Positions 10,001-19,200 of a stretch of 24,471 bases of DNA are shown piece by piece (within the stretch, counting starts at the first letter, position 1; each line of letters starts with the position of its first letter). A model generated the notes under the pieces. It did not search any database and was not told the origin of the DNA. It saw only the letters and a program-made list of their open reading frames with translations. The stretch is taken from assembly GCA_001839685.1 (NCBI GenBank), contig MLAK01000650.1, forward strand, positions 37,308 through 61,778. The letters run 5' to 3'. This DNA comes from Tritrichomonas foetus (lineage: Eukaryota > Parabasalia > Tritrichomonadida > Tritrichomonadidae). Made by a program: the position numbers and the translations under genes.

Positions 10001-11814
10001 TTTCCACTACTTCCACTTGAACTTGAACCAGATCGTTTTTTCTTCGATGTAATAATCATACCTTTTGTATCAACAGTTCCTTTCTTTAAATAATCAGGAA
10101 AATTAGAAATAAATTGTCTAAAGCACCGATCAATGGAGAAATTTCTTCCACTTTCAATTAATTCAGCTCTATGTTTTTGTCTAATTGCAGCAGAAAAATC
10201 TGTTGAACATTCAATCAAAAAATGGCAATATTCTTCACAATTTTGAACCGAATTTGGGAAATCTTGAAGTGATTCATCCCATAAAGCCCTAGTTTTCGAA
10301 ACCATTGCTCGAAGTTTTGATAAAAAGGCCGTGCTAGCAACTTGCTGATCCCAAAATGAAATAATTTCAGTATAAACTTCTTTTGTTTGATTTTTCATGT
10401 TTCTAAGTTTATCAGCAGCTTGAACAGATGCAGAACTTTGACGAAGGATTTTAATTCTATTTAATTGATAGAGAAGAAAACGGTGTGTTTGTGATAAATC
10501 TCTTCTTTTATAACAATCGCCCATCATGATACTTAATAACCTTGATTCCATTGGGAAAAATGCAACAATTCTCATGCAGTGCGCAAGCAAATCAGTTTTA
10601 ATTGGCTTTTGCAAAATGTATTTCACCATTGATAAATCAGTATTTAAGGATTCTCGATTGGAGATTGAAAAATCTAAATATAAAATCATATTGTAATTTG
10701 ATGAATCAATATTTAATTCTTGGAATCTTTGGAGTTTTTGTTCATCTGATGGACTTCCTTCTTCTTCTCTAATTTGACCATCTTCATTTGTAAAAAACAA
10801 AAACTTTTTATGTAATTTAGCAGTTTGCACTTTATTAAAAACAAAAGATAAAACAATAGCAAGAACAAGAAAAGCAAAAATTATATAAACAAAAATATCA
10901 CCATTGAAATCTGAAAAAGGTTTCATTGCAAGGATACTGATATCTAATAAAATACTGGATAAAGCTAAACCACCAAAAATTACATTACTTGATTGCTTTG
11001 TAAATGGTCTCTGTGTTAATAAAAAGCAAACATATCCAGCAACACATATATGAAAAACTGTCAAACAAATTGCTAACCAATCATACAAATGCGCAAATAT
11101 ATAACTTAATGCTAAGAGTGTACTATTTGCTGAACCCAAAACAATCATTGGCTTTAAAGTAAATGCAGAAACAGGAGAAGAACTTAAATATGGAGAATAA
11201 CTAATCAATCGAAATGTTGTTACATGAATATACAAAAAACAAATCAGGCAAATTAAAGTAATAATTGTGGAAAGGATGATTAATGCCGAGTAATTTTTCT
11301 CCATAATTTGGTGAAATAATCGTCCAAATTGCGATCCGGTCGGCAAAATCATTATACTAGGAATTAATTCAATTGCTATTCTTGATGGAATCAAAGAAAG
11401 TTTATAAAATCTCCTTTTTATATTATAAATTATTAGCTGTGCAGAAAACACAGAAATTACAATTATTGCTACAATAAGATAGGCAATACTAACAATTAAT
11501 AAATTTGTATCATCTTCACTATTTAATTGGAAAAGGAAAATATAAGTATAATAATTAAGAAAACTGATATTCATTGATGATTTACCCCAAATATTCGAAT
11601 GAGAGTACCAAAATGATACATAAAGTTGCTGGAAATAATAAACCACTATGCAAACGTAGTAAATAATTGATGGAACATTGGCATATTGTAATAAATAATC
11701 ATATAATGGAAAGATTCTTTCGACACCAACTGTGCCAATATTTACTCTATCAAAAGAATCTGCTGAATGAGACTCTGATGAAATAGATCTTGTCACAGAG
11801 GATTCCATATTCAT
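7006..11814 (-). CDS. Receptor-type adenylyl cyclase with PAS domain (class III)
   Basis: This 1602-residue membrane protein probably makes cAMP from ATP at the plasma membrane. About seven predicted membrane segments lie within residues 50-327. A cytosolic helical region (about 335-655) holds a TPR/HAT-like repeat near 508-545 and a Ser/Gly/Asn-rich stretch. Further membrane segments near 658-682, 885-910, 953-978 and 1166-1188 bound two likely extracellular sensor regions of roughly 190-200 residues with several N-x-S/T sites. A PAS domain (about 1235-1345), a short coiled coil and the cyclase domain (about 1385-1575) follow. Metal-binding Asp are D1399 and D1444. K1440 and D1513 are the ATP-selecting pair (guanylyl cyclases have Glu and Cys); N1520 and R1524 and the LKGKGK Lys complete the site. 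One complete domain implies a homodimer. The architecture matches a family expanded in trichomonads. The ligand is unknown. Met3 is an alternative start. Confidence 0.93.
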   Translation of the reverse strand: MNMESSVTRSISSESHSADSFDRVNIGTVGVERIFPLYDYLLQYANVPSIIYYVCIVVYYFQQLYVSFWYSHSNIWGKSSMNISFLNYYTYIFLFQLNSEDDTNLLIVSIAYLIVAIIVISVFSAQLIIYNIKRRFYKLSLIPSRIAIELIPSIMILPTGSQFGRLFHQIMEKNYSALIILSTIITLICLICFLYIHVTTFRLISYSPYLSSSPVSAFTLKPMIVLGSANSTLLALSYIFAHLYDWLAICLTVFHICVAGYVCFLLTQRPFTKQSSNVIFGGLALSSILLDISILAMKPFSDFNGDIFVYIIFAFLVLAIVLSFVFNKVQTAKLHKKFLFFTNEDGQIREEEGSPSDEQKLQRFQELNIDSSNYNMILYLDFSISNRESLNTDLSMVKYILQKPIKTDLLAHCMRIVAFFPMESRLLSIMMGDCYKRRDLSQTHRFLLYQLNRIKILRQSSASVQAADKLRNMKNQTKEVYTEIISFWDQQVASTAFLSKLRAMVSKTRALWDESLQDFPNSVQNCEEYCHFLIECSTDFSAAIRQKHRAELIESGRNFSIDRCFRQFISNFPDYLKKGTVDTKGMIITSKKKRSGSSSSGSSGNNRKSSNSNFSNTFSSMDLAMEEGIAKILITHARMRTALQNATNEKKAKNSGKLKIVSLFCLLLMLGSCSFLYFYFINIFNNRNSVADRIELSNQIRLNLYSSTACLLLHLVNQIEVFDDSSMYADIGTSDSNLWFNPYFNRSNSWKQNALMYTVKSREYYVNFLKNIAEFTMEHLDYDIYTLTGPLLNESLDLTFCANGGPITAQKDNLQSILSYLYYLQSNITGNTDYFHWYAGFDHFCTLIRTLESLFNAFTSLRTSLSLSSTNDYSDTQKVVDLIMYILPLSLFVISFTSFLVVALLYYFELIKFLKMLINLDSTVKHEASMPLRKDSNGEEEIAKRATESSGVNSTVYILILFAIGFIVVSILIFVQLFNSISGYNSKFNYMTTWLMNARLCKSLSIEMLIWSLEAVIISNSSVIPETNVTTREMVLYLLQEDATRLQNAMNIITQEKDDIPPPSSFDSDLNRLLHSEQCIMNASNTNLHELYRCSSVEHLILFYMDMITELLVKLDTYQGLINTDVPLNVLHISQAHVVPVLISVDESFENLYKKFLSAYKTEMNITYSIEFILSVFIFIMMILLALHYDSCYGSILLLLRRVNPIAVVARAELIEYILDRSSDKSSAVMTTARSVIHNSTDCILCIALNGIIENINPSVTNLLGYTPDQLLGQHITTVIDENEKQKILSQIGLIKNKQSPPTYEDHTTTITDDDTKIPCAITILGMTSQNDENSIKSFVIIFRNETQLLQQQKEAEEAKKQSESLLYQILPRDIVLRINRGEKDISFSVPSSTIMFIDIVKFSEYAATLTPKEIMCNLSMLFGAFDEALTNYEQLLKIKLIGDVYMCAGGLFSPDEPPVVHAEQMIKFGFDALSFLDETNIKLNAVLSVRIGVNTGGPLIAGVLGTDKPVFDIIGDPINIASRLQSTDIPGNIQISQDTYNLVNTNELFSIEPRGEIYLKGKGKTNSFLVRPGKPNMTFQLSSHETPTNSSTGLQQFGNEK

Positions 11815-13260
11815 TTTTCGTCTCTATTTTTTTGTGAACAAATATAATTAAGTGAATTCTTCAATAATTATCTCAATAAACTCGTTAATTCAATTTGAAA
11901 ACTGAAATGATGAATCCTTTTGAAGCGCTGTCATAAAAAATATTTTTAGGATTCATTTATTTAAATTTGAGATACAATTATTCAATCTTCATTTAAATTT
12001 CATGAAATATTTCGGAAAAAAATATTCAATCATTCAATGTAATCTCAGAATAATTTGTTAATTACGCATTTTTATTTCGTTTATTTCTAGAATTTTTTGT
12101 GAATTCAAATAATCTTTTTGTGATGGTCATTTCGTAAAAATGCAAATAAAATACACAAAAGACTTTTGCTCAATAAAATAATACTACAATTTGAATTCAC
12201 TAAAATTTATGTCTTTGAATGTTACTATGAATAAATCTTTGGTGGCTTTATTGAATAAATTTTAGAATGAATCTTTTCTTGGAAAAATAATTATTGCATA
12301 CTATTTTCGACCGATCATATATTTTGTTGTGTTCGTTGTATAAATAGAAATTATCGGTCTATTGCGAAATACACTCATCAAATTTCTTAAAAAAACATTT
12401 ATCTGTACTTTCATTCGTTTTCTCTTAAACATCAACTATAATTTTAAATCGTCTTCATTTTTAAGGTTACCAGAAGAATTACAATTTTTTTTGATAATAT
12501 AAAATGAAAGATATCAAATGAAAATATCGGGAGATTCGGTTTATAATGATTCAAAAAGCAATAAGAATCTTCAATCTGGCAAAAGAAAAAAGAAAACATT
12601 CACATTGAAATAATAAAATATATAAACAAACGAATGATCAATTTTTTCCCCAATTTTCGGTTTTCCAATTTTGTACGGGATATAAATTGTTAGAAATTAC
12701 ATGTTTTGGTGTTTAAACAATGTAGTTGCGTAAGTATAATGCCAGCATCAACAGATTTAGATCAGAAAGAATATCATCATGAAATTGTTAATCACTCCAA
12801 AATAATTCGGGTTTCAATTTATGTTTGTTCAACATTGGTGAGTATTTATATTAATGGCAATAAAATCATTCAAATAAGTGAATAGAAATAAATAATACAA
12901 TTGGAAGATTATTGATCGAAAAGAAAAAGGTGAAGCTAGTGAAGGCAAGTTTTACATGAGTAAGATTGTGCTTTTCCTTGATAACTTCCAATGAAAGAAA
13001 GGAAAAATGATTTGTTGACTATGGTCAAATTGTTGGTCAATTCGATATACAGAAATACATGGAAAGCTGTTTTCCAAAAATGATGGCTTACCATCATTTT
13101 GGGCTTTCCTGAATAACAACCTGCATGCAAATATCATTTATTATGCGAAATCAATAAATATTTTATATTTATACTTGGTGAAACAAAAATGAATAATATA
13201 TAAAAATAACATTTTAATAAAAAACAAAAATGTAATTATCATAAAATCCGAACATAAATC
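11815..13260. other. Intergenic region between two minus-strand genes
   Basis: 1446 bp of AT-rich DNA, holding the upstream region of the cyclase and the 3' flank of the coiled-coil gene. A weak initiator candidate (TCACA on the minus strand, 11837-11833) lies about 20 nt before the cyclase ATG. A GACCGAT/ATCGGTC inverted repeat (12309-12315 and 12353-12359) has a 37-nt spacer. A 48-codon frame (12739-12885, +) has no initiator and no recognisable product. From about 12930 to 13130 the DNA is visibly less AT-rich and has short protein-like stretches in shifting frames on both strands, perhaps a gene remnant. It contains the hairpin at 13061-13109. Confidence 0.5.
13061..13109. repeat. Long imperfect inverted repeat (two-part hairpin)
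   Basis: Outer arms GGAAAGC (13061-13067) and GCTTTCC (13103-13109) flank inner arms CCAAAAATGATGG (13074-13086) and CCATCATTTTGG (13091-13102). The inner arms pair with one bulged A around a CTTA loop. A 6-nt one-sided bulge separates the two stems. About 19 pairs form in 49 bases, outside any supported gene. It could be a structured RNA, a cruciform or the tip of a small degenerate repeat element. Confidence 0.6.
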
Positions 13261-16200
13261 TCATTGAGATGGAATGATGTCAATTGCTGCTGTATCGATC
13301 TTTGCTTTACTTATTGTATTTTTATCTCTTTCTGCTTGAATCAAAGTTACAATTTTCTTTTCAACTTCAGGATTTTCATTCATTTTCACTACACTTTCTT
13401 TTTCTTCTTTAGTTAGTGGAGGTTCAATTTTATCGATTACACTCAATTTGTCAGAATATGATATTCTTGGTGGGATTTCTTCATGACGGAACTTTGAATA
13501 ATCAAAATTATTTCCCGTTCTAAAATTGGATTGATTAGTTGAATAAGAATAAGGTTTTTTCAAAAAGTTTTCAATCGAATTGGTTCGATTCTGTTTTTTC
13601 AAAATTTGTTTCAACGTTGTCACTTTTGATGATGAGAATGGTGAATAAGTTGGAAGAACGCCACGAACTGTCTTATATTGTGATGTTGAAAGAAGAGACA
13701 TTGCTCCAAGAACGCCCATCATATGATTCCTTTCAATTTCTGCCCACATTCTTCTTTGGGCTTCCAATCTGGCGATTGTAACTTGTTCATGTTCGAGTAA
13801 ACCAGTTAAATGTTTCTTTGTTGACTCACTAGTAACTCCACCTAAAGCATTCTGAGCAATTGCTGCGACGGCTTTTCTTTTTTCGGCTTCTCTTTGTAGC
13901 CTTTCTCTTTGGCGCTTCGCATTTTGCATTTTGGCGATTTGTTGGTTCATTGGTTGGACTCTCTTATTAAGTACAACGATTTCTCGCTTCAATTTTTGTA
14001 TTTCATCATCTCTTATGCCTACTTCTTTGAAGCAAATGTCGAGTCGAGACTTAATATTATCATATCTGATCTTTGATCGCTTCAGTTCATCAGCAGATCT
14101 AATATTATCTAATTTAACTCTATGAATTACTAAAGTAAGTTCTGAAATTTTCTGCTTTAAGTTCATAATTTCGATATCTTTTTGATCATTTGAAATTTGA
14201 ACTCGTTTTAATTGCTCACGAAGTTTATTAATCAGTTTCTGAGCTTCTGTCATTTCTGGTGGTCGAGCAATTGGTCTTCCTTGAATCACTGCTCCTCTTT
14301 GATAATTATTTAACGGAGTCAAACATCGCCTTTGTGCTTCATAAGAAGTTTGTATAGGCACAAAAAGAGGTTTGTCTTTTTCATGCTCATTAGTTGCGTT
14401 GTTACTATTGCTTGTATTGCCATTTCCATTACTCTTCTCTTTTTCATCATGAACAACCAAAGTGATTCTTAATGGAGTGATTGGATTCGATTGTAGTGTT
14501 CGATCAAGTATGTATGGACCTTTCATTGTTTCCTTCAATTCCTTTTCTCTGTCCATTGTTGACACAGTATTTAATTGTGTATCAAGCGCGGATTTAGACT
14601 GTTGTGGGTAGTGAATTGAAGTAGTTGAAGGAAATTGTGGAAGATTCAAAGAACTTTTCACAACAACATTAGAAGATTCAAATCTATCAGTTTCTTCACG
14701 TTGAGAATTCACAGAATAGCTTCTTGCTGTTGCTTGGTTAACAGTTGGCTTTACAGGACCAATAGTACCTGTTAAAGTTCGTTTTCCTTGTGGAGCATTA
14801 TTGATGGACAAGCCCTCAACTTCAGCTTGATTTTTATTGTCAAAAGATGGAACTGTGGGGAAATGCCTATAAATTCCAGGACGACTTGAATGTTTCTGTC
14901 TTGATGAAACAACCGGGAGTTTAATTGTTTTCTTCCTTTTAATGGCCAATGGATCATGCACTTGAAGTGCAATATCTTCAATATTGTAACTTTTTTGCTC
15001 TATCATTGAATTATTCACTAATTCGGTGATTGTATCCATATCCTCATCTTCTGGAATGAGCTCTCCACTTAAATTATATTTAAATGTGGATTGTAGCAAA
15101 TTTTTGGAATCATTTTTCGAGAGTGCAATTTTTTCTTCAGATTTCTCGCGTTGAATTGGAGCGGCACTAAATGTGTCTTTTACTTGTGGTGTATTGATAT
15201 TTTCAATCTTTGGTTTCGTTTCTTCGACTTTTTGAACAGGTTTTGGTTCTTCTTTGGGTTTCGTTTCTTCTCTCTTTTTCACCTCGACTTTTTTCTTGAC
15301 TGGTAATTTTTCTTCTTTTTTCTGTTTTTCTTCCAATTCTGTTACTTCTTTAACTTTAAAGTAAACTTGAGTAGCTTTATCAAGTTTAATGATAGGATTT
15401 GTTTCATTTTTCACAATTAACGCATTCTTTAGATTTAAGTCGTCAATAGTATCTTCAGCTGCACGAAGTTCTTGACGTGTATGAATCAATTTTTGTTCAA
15501 GTTCTTGACAACGTTTTGCTAATATTTTGTTTTGTGCAATTGCTGCTTCCAGTTGTTGTCTTTGTTGATTATATATGAATTGATCTTGCCTTCTTTCTTC
15601 TTTAAGACGTTCAATATCCGCTTCTTTGAACATTTCATCTTCAGTTTTACTGCTACCTGCAAATGAGTTATCATTTTGTAGTAAAATTTCGATTTGTTTA
15701 TTTAATTGGTCAATCATTTCTTCTTTGACATTTAATGCTTCTTCAGCGTCACTTGCTTTTGCTTTAAAGAGATCACGCTCAGCTTTGGCTGAATCAATAA
15801 GAGCTTGCATATTAATAATTTGCGTACGAAGTTCATCCACAGTTGTTTGACCTTTTGAAGCTAAAGAAGCTCTTAAAGTATCAATTTGAGCTTGATAAGA
15901 AGTTACATCATTTTCAAAGCTCTCTCTTTCACTTTGCAACTTGTTATTTAAAGTGACAAGTTGTTGTTGTAAAGACTCGTTCCTAAATTTTTCTGTCTTC
16001 AAATCTCGACGGAGTGAATCTCTTTGTTTTCTAATACGTGATATATCTGCTCTAAGTTGTTCATTTGTGAGTTCACACACATTATCTGAAGGAGATACTG
16101 GTCTAGATGATGCTTTAATTCCACCAATGAAATCTTGCGTTTCAGTGACAAGTGCATCAATCTCTTCTTTCGAAAATGCGTCGTTTCCATCTGATGAATT

Positions 16201-19200
16201 TACAAGTAAATCTTGATAATGTTTAATTTTATTCAAAAGCTCATCTTTTCGATTCGTTGGATCATGATCATTAATTAATCCTAAACTTTCAACCAAGTTA
16301 ATTGAGGATTCAAGTTTCTGTAAAGTATCAATGAAATTCATAGAATCGGGAATATTTGGATCAGCTCGACCACTATCAATTGAATCCAAGATTTCTTTTT
16401 GCATTGCCAAATTTTGTTGAGCGGTTTCGTCTTCAAGTTCCATTAATTTTCTATTTATCTTATTATAAGAAGTTATCATTTGATTAATTCGCTTCAAAAG
16501 TTGTTCATTTGCAACATTTAATTGAAAAGCTTGTGCCTGATGATCATCAAGATCTCTTTTCGCTTGTTTCAATGCAGCAATAAAGGAATAATGTGATTCA
16601 TCCGTTTGGCCAGACATACTAATATAAGCATCATAAGCTTGAGTATTTTCTGCAAGTTTTTGTAAAAGCTCAGTTTCTTCATCAGTGAAACGTTTTGTGT
16701 ATCGAATAGTCGATGTAATAATTTGTTTTGCTGCTGTAAATGGATCTAATTCTAGACTAGCGTTTGATAAATTATGTGTTAATGAAAGGCAAGATTCATT
16801 TGCACCACGATTGAGAGATAAGCCTTGATTCGATAATAAACTTGATGATTGACTGATTTGTTTGGGTGTTTTGGAAGATTCTGATTCGATTTCTTTTTCA
16901 GCTTTTTCGGTTTCATCAGTGCTCAAAGTAACTCTTTGACTTTCTTCTTTAATATCTTCAACTGTTGAACTATCTTCACCAATTTTAACAGGAGGAACAA
17001 TTTCAGGTGGTTTAGTAAGTGATCTTCTCCTTTTCTCATTAAGTTTCTTGGCTTCTTCAGATGTGAGTGGCATATATGATGGACCTAATTCAATCTTCTT
17101 CAGTGGATCAAGTGTTGTTTCCTTTACAACAACAACGGTTGCTTCATTAGAAGGTGGGGGTCTTCTTTTCAAAATGCTTATTTCTTTCTCTAATTCTTCA
17201 ATATGTGCTTTCGCTTCAGCATTAATATCTGGATGTGATGATGGTGAATAAGGTAAATCAATAATTAAAAGATTAGCTGTAGTAATCTTTTGTTTATATG
17301 TTTCTAAAGGCGGATTTACAGGTGGCTGTTGTACTTTTTTAACTGGTTCTTGAGATTCAATGATTTGACTGGTAGATGTCAATTGTCTTAATTCATTTAC
17401 AAATGGTTGAGGCGTAACTATATGTTTAGATTCCGGTTGAAAATCGATGTCATTAAAACTACTGATACTCAGATTATCATTTTTAATAGAGATTGCTTCT
17501 TTTGGAAGTTTAATTTCTGCTCCCCAATCAATACTTTCGAACATTGAACCCAAAAATGTTGTTAAAATGATGTTATGTGGAGGTTTTTCAAAACTGCCAG
17601 AATCTTCTGCCATTAAAAATGCCTTTGGATTGAAATAATCAAATATTATTGCTACCTTATTTAATGAAGCATGTTTCAATGTTCTCTTTCTTACATAGTT
17701 TTGTTCAACAACTCGGACTCGTCTTTCTTGAGGTTGAATCGAGAAACTTTGAATGACAACCATTGAAAGATGTGGTTTTTCGAGTGTTAATGGTTTATGG
17801 CGAGGCGATACGGTTTGACTAACAATTTGAGAAGATGTACTTGATAACGGATTACCTAATTCTAGTTTATCACTAGTTGCAGTAAACGGTCGACTGGAGA
17901 ATGAATTTGGTGTGACTGAATCAGACCCAATTTGTGAGGATAATTGAGAATTGCTCTCTACGTTTTCAGGAATTGATGAAAGAGTCTTTTCTTGAGTTTT
18001 TGAACGAGGTAATCTTTCAAAAACTTCTGAAACAATCATTTTCACAGTATTTTTTTCATTTTCAGAATGTTTAGGAATAATATCATTTTCAATCATTGTT
18101 TGAATATTATCATCGATGAGAAAAGCAAGTGATTTAAATTCCAATGGTTTTGAACTAAGATCAATTGGAGCTTCATACATTTCAACAGCGAACATTTCCT
18201 CTGAAATTGACAAATGAACTAATACAGGTTCTTCGCTTGTACTACGATTCTTCTTTCGACTTGCATGTGTGGAAAATTGTCTTGGTGGTGCTCGAAGAAC
18301 AATTTCTTCATTTGGTGCCGATGTTGAGGGGACAGGAACTTTCTTTAGCAATGGATGATCTTCAGTTAAATTATTATGAATATTCAAATCAATGTCTTCA
18401 CTAACAAAATCAATGAATCCGCTTGTAGCGATCTCTAGTTTCGGATGAATTGAAACTTCTTTAGGAGCTTCTTTTTTAACTTCACCTGTTGGTGATTTAT
18501 CGAAGATTACTTGTTCATATATCGTATTTTTCGCTGCCTTTGAAAACACTTCATTCAATTTTTGGAAATTCAAAAGCATTTGATCTTTAATTTCTAATTC
18601 ATGTTTATATTTCTCTTCAATATTTCGAAGTTGTTCCAATGCCTTTTCTGAATCACCGCTTTGTAATGATTCTAAAAAGATAATTCGGTCTTTTAATGCT
18701 TTAACTTCATCTTCAGTCGTAATTTGGAAAACTTGAGAAGATTTAAGTTCGGTATTTTCGGTACTCAATGCAATTAAGCGATCTGTTAATACTTTGGTTC
18801 TCTCATTTGCTTCTTTAACTGTCATTGTTGGTTGTTCTTCATTAATTTCATCAATTTTTTCAACTTGAGCATTCATATTTTCGAAAGCTGTAGAAATTTC
18901 ATTCATGATTGAATTCACAGTTTTTTGGCCTTGGTCATCAGATTGATCTTTAATTCCTTCTTCATGAAGCTGCGCGATAACTTCTTGTAATTCCATTAGT
19001 CTTTCTCTCATTTCTTGTTGATGATCAATGATTTGTTTATGCATTTCTCTTTCAAAATAATTCTTTTGTTTTTCTAATGCCCAATTCATTTGATCATCTA
19101 ATTCTTGCTTCATGATTTTCATTTTCATTGCGTATTTTTCAATGAGTTGATCTCTTTCAACTGGTCTCATTTCAGTTGAGACAATTTCAGCAACCGACGG

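Noticed and set aside
12309..12359. GACCGAT/ATCGGTC inverted repeat
   Set aside because: Only 7 bp per arm with a 37-nt spacer; arms cannot be extended.
12739..12885. 48-codon plus-strand frame beginning MPASTDLDQKEYHHE
   Set aside because: No initiator motif near the ATG, no recognisable domain, and the frame decays to Ile/Asn-rich sequence. GTAAGT and GTGAGT nearby do not match the trichomonad donor GTATGT with a paired acceptor.
13561..13600. GGTTCGATTC resembling a tRNA B box
   Set aside because: It lies inside the coiled-coil reading frame, and no cloverleaf can be formed around it.
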